Source of the DNA: Rattus norvegicus
Taxonomy: Eukaryota > Chordata > Mammalia > Rodentia > Muridae
Direction: 5' to 3'
Length of the DNA: 64,000 nt
NCBI RefSeq assembly: GCF_036323735.1
Contig: NC_086036.1
Coordinates: forward strand, 43,833,550 to 43,897,549
Shown: positions 48,472 to 59,615 of the stretch, piece by piece
Numbering within the stretch: the first letter of the stretch is position 1
Layout: each line of letters opens with the position of its first letter
Program-made: the position numbers and the translations under genes
The notes under the pieces: model-generated
The model's input: only the letters and a program-made list of their open reading frames with translations
Database searches by the model: none
Told to the model about the DNA's origin: nothing

Positions 48472-49351
48472 AATAATATACAAATAATGGGTTTGGCATC
48501 ATCATCCACAGATTATTATGCTTTTTTCATTTATTTCATTCCACAACTACTTGCTGCACATACCTCTCCCTTTAGCTTGTTCTCTTTCTGTCCCCAGAGA
48601 GTTTTCCCCTCTTCTTTTCTAATGTGTGTGTGTGTGTGAGTGTGTGTATTCTTCATATTTTCAACCTCCCTTAACATTTATTTCTCCTGTCTTATAATCT
48701 TATTCCCAGTGCACAGTTGCCTAACATTTCACCATCTGTACAGACTTCATTTTTGTTGTCAATTTGTTTGTTGGAGAACATTTATTTTGTTTCTAATTTC
48801 TAACCCTTATTGTAATTAAATTCATTTGTAATCTCGGTGTTTCCACCTGTCCACTTTGCTCTAACTAAAGATTCTGAGACTTCTTATATATGAATTAATG
48901 CTTAGGCCAATAAATTTGGTTCTGTTTTCCAACCTGCTCTTATCTCAATAATCCAGTTTATTCTAAGTATGACACATGGCTGGATACCTTCCTCTCAGTT
49001 TCATGTATCTTTCTTATCCCAGAGTTCAGAATGCATCTCTGGGGCCTGACTATTTTCCAAGAATTCTTGACCAGTTGTCCCACCTTCTACTTTTGCCTCA
49101 GCTCTTTGACCATTCAGCCTGTTATTAACAGGTAGTGCTTCTATACAGTACAATAAATTATCTCTTCACCTTATGCTGAATAAGGCAACTATAAGCATGT
49201 AAATGCAGTACTCTCTTGGGTCTTCCTATTTTCTTATTTCTTCCCTTCAACCCTTTCTTTCTCTTATTCCTTTCCTTTTCCCCTGCTTTGTTTTTCGTTT
49301 TCTTCTCTTTTTTTTATCTCATGGGTATTTTCCCATTAAGTATTTTCTATG

Positions 49352-49353
<2 letters not shown>
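48472..49353. other. Unique non-coding DNA
   Basis: A short GT run near 48625-48650. No gene or interspersed repeat recognised. Confidence 0.45.

Positions 49354-49399
<46 letters not shown>
49354..49399. repeat. (CA)n microsatellite, about 23 units
   Basis: Uninterrupted CA. Confidence 0.98.
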
Positions 49400-49401
<2 letters not shown>

Positions 49402-49631
49402 TCACATATATTTTTGATGAATATTCTGTTTGTTTCTTTCTTCCCTTCAAGAAGCTTTTCACTTGATTATTTTGTTCCTCCTTCTAAGTAGGACTGAAGC
49501 ATCCACTCTTTGGGTATAACATTTGAAATAATATTTGAAATATAAATAACTAAAATGACCAATAATTTTTTTAAAAAAGTTTAAGAGAAAGTTCAAGCAG
49601 TGCTAATATCTGTTTTTCAGAAGTAGCCAAT

Positions 49632-49830
49632 TTGGGAGAAATTTCCTAGTGGCTCAGAATCGTTACTGTTCTTGCATTAGACATGAACCTGGATTCCAGC
49701 AACCCCAACAGCCAATATTCTACTTTCAAGGCATTTAAGAACATCTGGCCTCTATGGGCACCAGTCACATAGGTAGTCACATATAGATTCACTCAAATCT
49801 CACTCACATAAAATAAAAATTGCTTAAGTG
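49632..49830 (+). mobile_element. Old B2/B3-type SINE
   Basis: Diverged head (CCTAGTGGCTCAGAATCGTT), B-box-like CTGGATTCCAGCAACCC, ATCTGGCCTCTATGGGCACC body and CACATAAAATAAAAATT tail. Confidence 0.6.
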
Positions 49831-49902
49831 ACAGGCTTTCACTACAACTTTTAAGAATGGAAAAGCATATATTTCATATGAAATATTTTGTAAATAATTT
49901 TT

Positions 49903-50233
49903 GTTTTGTTTTATAACTTTTTCATTTTTATTGGTTATTTTATTTATTTAGCTTTCAAATGTTATATCTCTTCTCAGTTTCCTCTTCACAAGTCCCCTAT
50001 CCTCTCCCCCTGCCTCTATGAGGATGCTCCCCCACCTGTCCACCCACTCCTGCCTCAGTACCCTAGGATTCCCCTGCACTGAAGCATCAGGCCTTCACAG
50101 AACCAAAGTGCTCCCCTCCCGGTGAGGTTAGAAAAGGCAATCCTCTGCTACCTAGCCAAGTGGAACCTTGGGTGCCCTATGTGTACTCTTTAGTTGTTGG
50201 TTTAGTTCATGGGATATTTAGGTGGTCTGGTTG
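49903..50233 (-). mobile_element. LINE-1 3' UTR insertion with TSD
   Basis: T-rich start, the ATTGGTTATTTTATTTATTT type terminus, then 3' UTR antisense (CCCCTGCCTCTATGAGGATG, GCACTGAAGCATCAGGCCTT, TTTAGTTGTTGGTTTAGTTC). The flanks GTAAATAATTTTT (49890-49902) and GTAAATATTTTT (50234-50245) differ by one A and are the likely duplication. Confidence 0.85.
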
Positions 50234-50428
50234 GTAAATATTTTTAAACAAAAAATTAGATTTTATTGTTTTGAACATTCTTAGTTTAGCTGACTATGTA
50301 CTATGAGATTTTACATATACTTTTAGTAAATCTTCCTAACACCACCCCACTCTGATCAAAAGATAAAAGTTAATAATTGTCTCTTTATTAAGTTTAGCTA
50401 TTTCTTTACAGTTATCATGTGACCCGTC

Positions 50429-50927
50429 CAGCAGGTCCAGTTTTTCAGGGTCCCAAAGAGGCGCTACCTGAGGGTCAAAAGGAGGAGAAAAGAAGGAGAC
50501 CAAGCAAGGTTCTGTTGTCAAGGTCTTGTTTATTGAGAGGAATGTACAGCATTTAAAGCTCTGAGGCAGGAATTGAAGCTTAGGGTGGGGGAATATTGGG
50601 AAGTGCCCAAGGATATAAGGTGAATCACTAAACTGCAATATATCCTCCTTAAACAAAGAGGCAACAGTCTTCCAGGGACATGTTCTTTGAAAAGGTCAAA
50701 CCCTTCTCAGGAATCTGCTCAGGGACATCCGGTGTTTGCTCAGGCTGAAACATCCTGTGATTGCTCCCGGAATCTTCTTGGAAGAGGCTTTTGTCCAACA
50801 ATCTCATAATCTTACAGCAGCCACCTTAGGGGTGAGCATCTGTAGCCATACAGCCCAGAGTCACGTAGCCACCTTAAGCTATACAGTCACAAAGCAGCCA
50901 GGCCCAAATCCAATAGGGCTCCCTACA
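50429..50927 (-). mobile_element. Class II ERV-like LTR with possible PBS and leader
   Basis: Read on the minus strand, a 459-bp unit starts TGTAGGGAGCCC at 50927 and ends CCCTCA at 50469, the TG...CA pattern of an LTR. An AATAAA signal lies at 50529-50534 (antisense), placed as for R/U5. Just beyond the end, 50450-50466 reads TAGCGCC followed by GGGAC, similar to a Lys-tRNA primer-binding site, and then a short leader. No gag, pol or env region follows, so only the end of a provirus remains. The family name is uncertain. Confidence 0.55.
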
Positions 50928-51424
50928 ATCACGTAGTATACTATTGATAAGCAAAATGAGTCATGGTGAGTGTCATATTCAAATGCCTGAAAGCTGGTTC
51001 AATCGAGCATAAAAAAAAAACCCAACCATCCTCAACAGAGATAAATAAAATATGTGGTTGTTTGATTTTCTCCTCAAGAGAATCTTTTGTCATGATATAC
51101 AATATAAAGCCAGTACTACAACATGCTCTACTGGGTAGAATGACAAGTGGTAGCATCCCCAGAGTCACAGTAGAAGACAGATTTAGTGAATCTTGTGCTA
51201 TGATGGAGGATTCATGCACCAGGGCTATAGATTTACTTCTGCTAGTTGAAGTAAGAGAGCTTTCATGTGTGAGCTCAGGAGACCTTTCATCAAGTGGCGA
51301 TAGTAATTGGAACTTGGAAGTCTGCCTCTGATGCACTCACACCTACAGTACCTTGAAGAGGGCAGCACAATCCAATGAAAATCCTAAGCAACAGCAATAG
51401 GAGGGTCACTTAGGTTTCTAGACA
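50928..51424. other. Unclassified segment with overlapping open frames
   Basis: Open frames overlap on both strands (50963-51331 plus, 122 codons; 50941-51336 minus, 131 codons). Neither contains a domain I recognise, no splice sites or start context stand out, and one shadows the other. Treated as non-coding. Confidence 0.4.
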
Positions 51425-51446
51425 AGAAAGAAGGAAAGAATAAGAA

Positions 51447-51478
<32 letters not shown>

Positions 51479-51524
51479 GGAGGGAGAGAGAGGGAGGGAG
51501 AGAGAGAGAGAGAGAGAGAGAGAA
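51425..51524. repeat. (GA)n / (GGGA)n purine tract
   Basis: GA and GAAA/GGGA variants on the plus strand. Confidence 0.96.
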
Positions 51525-52247
51525 AATTGGTGTGTCATTGAGAAAACTGTGATTGTATTATTCATACCTTCTCCATCTAAGTGATGTATGATCAAAGGAA
51601 AAGACATCAATTTCTATGCCCAGTTATGGCAATTACAAAACAGAAATAATGTGCATAGTTTCTAAACAAGACCTATGCTAAGTCACTCCTTAAATTTTCA
51701 ATCTATTTTATAATTCAAATGAGATAAAAGTTCTATATATTCATATAAGTGATTCCCACTAAATATATAGAAAACAAAAATCTAGATTACATAATACTGA
51801 ATATAGACAAAGACGCTATTTTAGCAATGTAGAGGAAAAATTTTAAGACCAAAGAAGCAGTGGCTGACTTCTTTTGTGAATACAAAATAAAAGTCTTAGA
51901 TGACACATTTCACAAGGTCTCAAAGAACACAAACACATCCAACAAGCCTTGGAACAATTCATTTTGAATGCAAAGATATTTTATATCTTTAACATACTAA
52001 AGAAATTTCACTTGTTATCCAACAAAAGGAGAATGCTACCCTCTCATTTCTATAACTACAGAAGGTAGCTCATAATAATAAACAACAATTATCACTAAGG
52101 AAGGATTAAAATAGAACTTTATCAGCTCAATAAAGTTCAAAACCCGATTCAAACTTGCAACATTCTAAGGCCAAGTTGAGCATTAAAATGTTTTACTAAA
52201 ACTATACCAAAACATAGTTGAGTATCAAATTTTTCATAGAGAGAAAA

Positions 52248-52250
<3 letters not shown>
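51525..52250. other. Unique non-coding DNA
   Basis: AT-rich; nothing recognised. Confidence 0.4.
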
Positions 52251-52303
<53 letters not shown>

Positions 52304-52304
52304 G

Positions 52305-52344
<40 letters not shown>
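52251..52344. repeat. (GA)n-(GACA)n compound microsatellite
   Basis: GA at 52251-52301, then about ten GACA units to 52344. Confidence 0.98.
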
Positions 52345-54185
52345 TACCAAAGTTCAGAACTGCACCAGAGACCAAAGTCCACCTTGGTGACCAAAGAGTG
52401 TCTATAGGGGTTATATTAGGAATATGGATAAGGGGTTCCTTACAGTAGTAGGGATGACTCAAGAGAGCATCTGCATCACCATAAAGCTTACTCTAAGACA
52501 GAAGTGATCACTTGTGAGAGCTGCAACCCTGAAGTAAATGCACAAATCAGAGGCAGCTTAACAAGATTCAGAAATTTCTTCTCTGTAGCACTGGCCAGGT
52601 CAGAGCCTCTTCTCTTAGTTGTTTACCTCTTTTGGGGGCCTTCTAGAATTCTCCAACTTTCCACATTTGCTGACCTGGAATTTTCTTTTTACCTATCAAG
52701 TCTCATAAGCTCCCCCTTCCTCTTATATAGAGTATTTCAATTCAGAGGAAATGGACACAAAAGATACCATTACATATATGTTTAACAAATACAGGACTAG
52801 AATATGGATTAAGGTAGGAAAAACTGCCAAGCAAAAGTATTAAACAGAAGAAGATGCCTGGACGACACAGGATATTTTTTGATATGCTTATCCAACTAGA
52901 ATAAGTTTCCAATCTTATGGGTGGAATCTTAGAGATATTTGAGAGTATGAACAAGATGAATATACAAAGCTCAAATGAATTTCTTGTACTGTCATGTATA
53001 ATCAGAAAGCTTAATGGTTAAGAAGGCATGGTGTCAAAAAATATAAGCCAAATAACCAATAATATATCCAAATATATTCAAACACTATTTTAAAACAATC
53101 AAAAGGCTGTGGATACTGAAAAAGTTTGTAAGATAAAATAAATGCTAGGACACGTGCACACCATGCAATGGTCCTAGATGCAAATGTCCTATGAAGGTAT
53201 CAGTTTGGTCTCTAAATTAAAGTATAACTTCATTGCAGTCTACAGCCAAAACCCAAATACACTACAGATGAGTGTTTACTTATTTATAGCCCAGGCTGGC
53301 TTTAAACTCAGTATCTTCCTGTATCAGTCTACAGGATGATGAATTGTAGAAATAGACCATAAAAATAGGAGATATTATATTACTATTCCTTAGTCCTGGT
53401 GTTTGATCTAAGCTCTCTGTCTCTTGTCCCCCTCTCTCTGTCTCTCTATCTTTATGTGTGTATGTGTGTGAACACATGCACATGTGTGTGCTACTCAAGA
53501 GACTTCTGTAAAGAAAAATGACATTGTTAAAAATAGTGAAAAGACAGTCTACAGGATTAGTGAAAACATACACAACCTATTTATTTGTCAAGGCATTTGA
53601 CATCCAGAATATTTTTGAAAAAATTTGGAAAGTTTAACAAAACAAGTAATTATCCTTTTAAAACTATGCAAAGAGCCAATAAACAGTACACATTTCTTCA
53701 AAGAAGACATACTAATGGTCAAAGGATTTAGGAAAGATACTCGTTCTGTCTCCTCACAGCGGAAATACGAAGTGTAACAAAATGGAGATATGATCTCACC
53801 CCAGTTTAAACAGGCATCACAAAAAATACAAAGAAGATGCTAGAAGTAATGTAGATAGAATTGAACTCATGAATTTTTCATAGGAATTTAAATTAAGACA
53901 GGCATTTTTAAAACAGTTGCAGATTCTTCAGATACCTAAATCTACCACATGATTTAACACTTCTACAACTGTGTGTATAGCCAAAGAAGACAATGTCATA
54001 CCAAAGATGACTTGTGACCCATGATTACTGATTAAAAATTATGAGATACTTCCAAATGGCTAGTTATTATCTAATAAATAGTTATCATCTAAATCTGATG
54101 CCTGTTGAAGAGAAGAGAGTAGTTTTGATCTGATCCTGTCCACATGTAGTGAATCAGCACAGTGTACTCCCTATAAAATATAAAC
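52345..54185. other. Unique non-coding DNA
   Basis: AT-rich. 53285-53340 holds a possible minus-strand B1 remnant (TAGCCCAGGCTGGCTTTAAA). No gene recognised. Confidence 0.45.
53285..53340 (-). mobile_element. B1 SINE remnant
   Basis: TAGCCCAGGCTGGCTTTAAA, ACTCAGTATCTTCCTG and the diverged continuation match the antisense middle of B1. Very short. Confidence 0.45.
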
Positions 54186-54290
54186 AGAGTTAGGCATCCT
54201 GACATATGTCTGTAATATTAATTCTGGAGACCTGGAAGCAGAACATCAAAAGTTTGAGGCCACCTTGGCTAAACAGCAAACATAATGGAA
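54186..54290 (+). mobile_element. Old B1-type SINE fragment
   Basis: GAGTTAGGCATCCTGACATA, TGTCTGTAATATTAATTCTG and GTTTGAGGCCACCTTGGCTA follow the B1/7SL block order with many substitutions. Confidence 0.55.
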
Positions 54291-54679
54291 TATTATAGCT
54301 TAATAAAAAATCATAAGAGATAAAATAATATTTCTTTAAACTTGTTGATATATTGATACTATGCAAAGTATGTTGCAAAGTTACTTCATAAGTTCTACTC
54401 TAAGATCAAAATTACATATTTTATTTCCCTCTAGAAAAATATTATTTCCAGATGAAAGAAGAAATATTACTTTATCTTAGGATATTGTGCATGTTGGTGA
54501 GTAAACCAGTCTAGTGAAAAGACTATAATTAAGGATGATGTAGGACGTTGAGAAAGAAGCATATTAAATTATATAAAGCATATTTAACTAAATCACAGTT
54601 CAATCCTTGATTTTAATTATTTAATGACCTTGGTAAAGCATTTGGTTTCTATTTGAGTTTCGGTTTTCATTATCTGAAG
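54291..54679. other. Unique non-coding DNA
   Basis: AT-rich; nothing recognised. Confidence 0.4.
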
Positions 54680-54684
54680 GGGAG

Positions 54685-55054
54685 TGAACTGGCTGGTTTT
54701 GTGTGTCAACTTGACACAAACTGGAGTTATCACAGAGAAAGGACTCTCTTGAGAAAATGCCTCCATTAGATCCAGCTGTAAAGCGTTTCTCAACTGGCAA
54801 TCAAGGGGGAAGGCCCCTTGTGAGTGGTACTATCCCTGGGCTAGTAGTTGTGGGTTCTATAAGAAAGCAAGCTGAGCAAGTAAGAGTCAAGCCAGCATCC
54901 TGCATCAGCTCCTACATCCTGACCTGCTTGAGTTCCAGTCTTGACTTCCTTTGGTAATGAACAACAATGTTGAAGTGGAAGCTGAATAAACCCTTTTCTC
55001 CTCAACTTACTTCTTGGTCAGGTTTGTGGAGTAATAGAAATTCTGACTAAGACA
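54685..55054 (+). mobile_element. MaLR (MT/ORR1-type) solo LTR with perfect TSD
   Basis: 370-bp LTR starting TGAACTGGCTGG and ending TGACTAAGACA, with diagnostic blocks GTCAACTTGACACAAACTGG, GGGTTCTATAAGAAAGCA, TGACCTGCTTGAGTTCCAGT and an AATAAA signal near 54985. GGGAG directly abuts both ends (54680-54684 and 55055-55059), the 5-bp duplication expected of this group. No internal sequence, so it is a solo LTR left by recombination. Confidence 0.9.
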
Positions 55055-55059
55055 GGGAG

Positions 55060-55267
55060 GATACATCTAATGATCCCAAGTAAATCCTAAACTTAGCATT
55101 TTAAGATTTTATTCAATTTGAATAATTTATTAATAACAAGTGTGATATTTATGAAGAATCTGTCAAGTCTAAGGTATCTTCTAAGTGATTTATAATCCCA
55201 GTACACATCACTTCCATAAGGCACAATTAATAACTTCTTGGAGAGGACCCAAAAGCCTTGCAAGATT
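55060..55267. other. Short unique segment
   Basis: Nothing recognised. Confidence 0.35.
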
Positions 55268-55367
55268 GAGCTAGCTTGCAGGATACCTGGTTAATTGACT
55301 GACTGAGCTGGCTTGCAGGATACCTGGTTAATTGACTGACTGAGCTAGCTTGCAGGATACCTGGTTT
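55268..55367. repeat. 37-bp minisatellite, 2.7 copies
   Basis: Units start GAGCT(A/G)GCTTGCAGGATACC at 55268, 55305 and 55342. The first two are complete and differ at one base; the third stops after CCTGGTTT. A purine-rich stretch follows to about 55445. Confidence 0.97.
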
Positions 55368-56253
55368 AAAGAAGGAAGAGGAAGAGAAGAAAGAGATGGA
55401 GGGAGAGGACGAGCAGGAATGGGGAGGAGGAGGAAGAGGAAGTGATGTAAGAGCAGTTGAAGGACAAAATGGATAGCAAACACCAGGAGATAAAGGGTGT
55501 ATTGTCAAAGTATTTTTCAATATTGAGAATCATTTGTATAATATCATTTAAAAAATAAATAACAAAAACAAGCAATCCCTACAAAGCTGTCAGGAAGTTA
55601 ATTGGTTCTGAAACCACTTGCTGAGAAAGGTGCAACTTCGTTCCTTATTTCTGTTTGTTTGGGGCCAAAAAAAAAGGCATGTTGTTCTGTACGGACTTCT
55701 GTACTTGGTCGAAAGTCCATTCCTCCCTGTGTGAATTCACTGCCACGTGGTTGCCTTCCATGATGGCTTAACTCACAGGGCATGACTTTTCTTCTTTTCT
55801 TTTTCTTCATCTCTACTTCCCTCCTCCAGGAAGCTGCAGAGACTTATAGCTCAATTATCATGAAGTTAGGCGTTATTCTTTTAAGTTTATAACATTGTTG
55901 TCAAGTTTAATAATAATAAAAAGTAATTTTGAGAACTTTTTTCTTATGATCATCACTTTAGCCATACCACATTAATGAGAACAACATCTCAGAAAATAGA
56001 AATAATGCTTTTTCATTCATCAGGAAAACAAAGCAGCTGAAACACACAGTTTGTGTGGGGCTCAGTAGGAAAATGTACGCACCCCTGGTTTAATTCACAC
56101 ATCCAGTGGGTTTAAACACCTATATATCCTTTCTCAGTTTCACTCTTTCACCTCTTCTCACATTTAGCCATTTACTACTTGACTATGCATTTCTGATAGC
56201 TCCAGGATAAATATTTCTTCTCACCTAATTTGCTCTTTCTTGTTGAGTTTCAG
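55368..56253. other. Unique DNA upstream of an exon-like segment
   Basis: Purine-rich to 55445, then mixed sequence. No repeat family recognised. The final 60 bases form a pyrimidine-rich acceptor-like region. Confidence 0.45.
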
Positions 56254-56307
56254 GGCACAATGAAGCCAGAAGAAGAGGAAAGGAGAATGATGAAAAATCA
56301 AACATAG
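56254..56307 (+). other. Candidate cassette exon, 54 bp
   Basis: Upstream bases 56228-56253 hold a CTAAT branch-like word and a pyrimidine-rich run ending TTTCAG. Downstream is ATAG followed by GTAAGATA, a strong donor. The segment is 54 bp (a multiple of three). It is purine-rich with GAAGAAGAGGAAAGG, the type of element that promotes exon inclusion. One of the three frames is fully open (offset 2): residues HNEARRRGKENDEKSNI, basic and charged with no family recognised. The first frame is open until a TAG at its last codon. It lies in non-repeat DNA. Whether it is used cannot be told without transcripts, and intronic pseudoexons are common. Confidence 0.35.
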
Positions 56308-57429
56308 GTAAGATAAAGGCTCTCAGCTCCTCTCTTATCTCCCCCTCCTTCCTTAGAATAGCAGTTCATTCTGAGGTTTGAGAACACTTATCAGCACAGG
56401 GATTTCAGAGTTGAGCCTCCTAACGAGTGTGCTGTTCCTTCACTGACAATATTTAGTAAACACTGTCAGAGAGAGGAATGGCAGGATTCAATGTCCTGTT
56501 CTCTTGATTTATTTATTTTCCTTTTCTCTTCCTTGATCAAAGTTTGTGTCTATAGACAGAACTGATAGGATCAATAACATTATTTCTTAAGTTTGGCTTC
56601 CTATGAAATACTACCCAATACACAGAGAAAAAAATATAACACATTAAATGCATACATACTTACATATATACACACACGTACATATAGCAAATATTTATAT
56701 GTGAAACTTTAAAAATCTAGGTGTTTGTCTTCCTTTAATTAAAAAAATGGACACATAATGTAAGATATCAGATATTCAACTCAAAGATATGGATTTGAAC
56801 TAAAAAAAGATAATTTACTTTATGTAAACTGACAATTTAGTTACAGTCAAAATGACTGTGATGGGCATGTTTAAATGAGGAGAGGATCATTTGTTTTGTA
56901 TTTCTGCATCATTTGCATCCATCCACTTCTTTGTTAGCAAGATCTCAAATTCAATTGGGTGCAAGTGTTATTCCACTTCTGATTATTATTTCCAACCATG
57001 CCTCACATAAATGGCCCAGTAGAAAGATGTAATAAAGCCGTGCCTGATAATACTGAGTCCACTCATGCCATTACAGAAAGCACAGTGTCAGCGCTTTCAT
57101 TTCCATTATACAACCTATTTGTCCAGACATTATATACACAGCCATAAAAATCTGCTTGGCTGGGAAGTATTAGTTCAATCCTTGAATAAACAATTAGATA
57201 AAAACTATAAAATGAGTAAGACAACTGATTAAGAGTGATGTTTAAGCCAACTCTGCCTATGACCTGGCTCAATGTCACTAAATAGGGCTCTTCCTACCAC
57301 CACAGGAAAAAAAAACCAAAAAACAAAAAACAAAAACAAAAACAAAAACCCCTCCTAAACAGAGACTCTCAGGCAAGACACAAATGTCTGGTCTGGCTAT
57401 TTGTTTGGTAATTTGCCTGCTTCTTTTAT
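56308..57429. other. Unique non-coding DNA
   Basis: No gene recognised. A-rich (CAAAAA)-type run at 57305-57350. Confidence 0.45.
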
Positions 57430-57790
57430 TTAGTTGAGCATTTTCAACAAATAGTGCTGGTTCGACTGGCTGACAGTGTGTAGAAGAATGCAACCAGATC
57501 CCCCAAAGATCCCAGGGACTAAACCACCAACCAAAGACTACACCTGGAGGGACCCATGGCTCAAGCTGCATGTGTCACAGAGGATGGCATTGTCTGGGAT
57601 CAATAGGAGAAGCCTTGTAAAGGCTCAATTTCCCAGGGGAATGCCAAGGTGGAGAGGTGAGAAGGAGTGGGTAAGTAGGAGGGGAACATCCTCATAGAAG
57701 CAGGGGAAGGGGAATGGGAGAGGGGAAAACCAGGAAAGGGGATAATATTTGAAATGTAAATACATAAAATATCCAATAAAAAAAGAAACA
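57430..57790 (+). mobile_element. LINE-1 with internal deletion (ORF2 joined to 3' UTR)
   Basis: 57430-57495 matches plus-strand ORF2 (ATTTTCAACAAATAGTGCTG, TGTAGAAGAATGCAACC). From about 57500 it is 3' UTR (ATCCCAGGGACTAAACCACC, CAAAGACTACACCTGGAGGG) through the G-rich tract to the terminus AATATCCAATAAAAAAA at 57768-57785. Roughly the last half of ORF2 and the start of the 3' UTR are missing between them. Confidence 0.85.
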
Positions 57791-59399
57791 CCAAAATAAA
57801 ACCAATTATAACAAGGATATAATTTATATTTTCATGATATTTTGAGGTAACCAAAGAAATTTTGACTGAAAACAAGAGACATTGTTGTGACAGACTCCTA
57901 AACAAACATAAAGGACTACTCATAAACAAAAGAATAAAATGTTCAAAATTTAAAAAAAAAATAACATGTCACAAAGGAGTTGCCAAACCTAAGAAGATAC
58001 AAGGAGAGACAAAGTTTAGAACACATTATAAGTAGATGATAGATATCAGTTATTTGGAATAGGATGGAGCCATCTAAATAGAAACCTTTCAATTCTAGAA
58101 ATACTTTAAGAAATTTAAAACTTTTGTTAACTGAAAAATCTATAGAAAATAAATTAATGATAAGTTGATAAACCCTACTTCTCTTACAGTGGAATTCAAA
58201 AAGTTAAGAGAAAATCCCAAAGGGATGCGATAGAAATATTACAAACATTTGAAGTCACTCAAAGAATCCAAGAATGCAGAAGTCAAGTAGAAGAGCAAAC
58301 AGTAAACACATAAAGGCTATAAGAAAGTGTATCTGTATCATCGGGTATTATTGACCAGCTGCCAAACTGCAGGAAGACAGAGAAGAACTTTGACAACATG
58401 TTAGAGGGAAAAAAACTGATCTAGAGATGGTACAAAATCCTGCAAAATTTTAATGATGCAGCATTCTAGAAAAAGTTAGGAAATATGGGGTTTGAGGAAA
58501 AATCAGTGAGGGTGAACAGGCAACAAACAGGATATTGAAATATTTTGTATGATACTAAACTAATAAGTCAATCAAATTATACACTGGCCTTTTCCTACAG
58601 AAGCACAAGGGGAAAGGTAAACTTTAAACTAAACTTTGATCACTTATAAATCTGACAAACAGAAAGCAAAAACAAACAAAAATCGAGTAATAAACTAATG
58701 TAAGACAGTTGTGGTTAGAGAAGAAGTAGACTATGGAAACTGTAATTCTTAAAAATCTTTTCTGTATTCCTTAATTTTGTTATCAATACATTTCAAGGAA
58801 GCAAAGCAGATTTTCATAATAAAAGAACGTTAAGAAAAACTTAATAATAAATACTTTACCAAACACTTGAAAAAACCTATTTATTAATGGTAGAGAGAAT
58901 AGCACCATTGTGATGACTGAGGGTTTAGTAATAGTCAGCTAATATAGAAACTGAAAGGCTTAGGGAGGGTCAGTAAGCATAGGTGACTATAGTCACTTAA
59001 AGTAAAGGTCCTATCCCAATGGTAAAAGAGCGCAGACCAACTTTGCAAGAACACATAGCCAATGCCGAAATAAAAGACAATGAGCAACAAAGCTTTCCAT
59101 GTGATGTTCTGAATGACGCAAACAGACATTTGATATCAGGGAATATAAATGCATATGATAATCCAGTCATTTTAACAGGACAATAGCGTGATTAGACTGG
59201 ACAGAGGTGTAATGAAGAGAGCTGCTAAGTGAAATACACAAATACAAACTGTAGAAATAAGTATTCCTATGAACGGTTCATTCCCACTGCTTGGCTGAGT
59301 TGTTGTGTGCCACAACAAACTGTTCACACTCGACATCATTCTGCTTCTTAAATAATCTCTTTTATTGAGGTAGAATGCCATTCTCTCTCTCTCTCTCAT
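57791..59399. other. Unique non-coding DNA
   Basis: AT-rich. A short CT run ends it at 59380-59398. Nothing else recognised. Confidence 0.4.
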
Positions 59400-59615
59400 G
59401 CTACTTTATTTTCTTTTATTTATTTATTCAATTTATCTTTGCATTTATGTATTTTGTGTGTATGGATACACATACAGAATGAATACACAGATTTATAATG
59501 AACTTATTGAAATAAGTTCTTTCCTGCCACATTGTGTGGATCTGTGGGATAGAGCACAGTGCCTCACCCTTTGGGGCAAGCATATTTATTTCTTAGTCAT
59601 CTTTCCAGCTCTCTC
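59400..59615 (-). mobile_element. Old B4-type SINE
   Basis: A T-rich/TTTATTTATT start, a GTGTGTATGGATACACAT block, then ACATTGTGTGGATCTGTGGG and GGGGCAAGCATATTTATTTC, and CATCTTTCCAGCTCTC as the antisense head. Diverged. Confidence 0.55.

Noticed and set aside
50941..51336. Overlapping open frames of 131 (-) and 122 (+) codons
   Set aside because: They shadow one another, lack known domains and have no transcript features. Probably chance.
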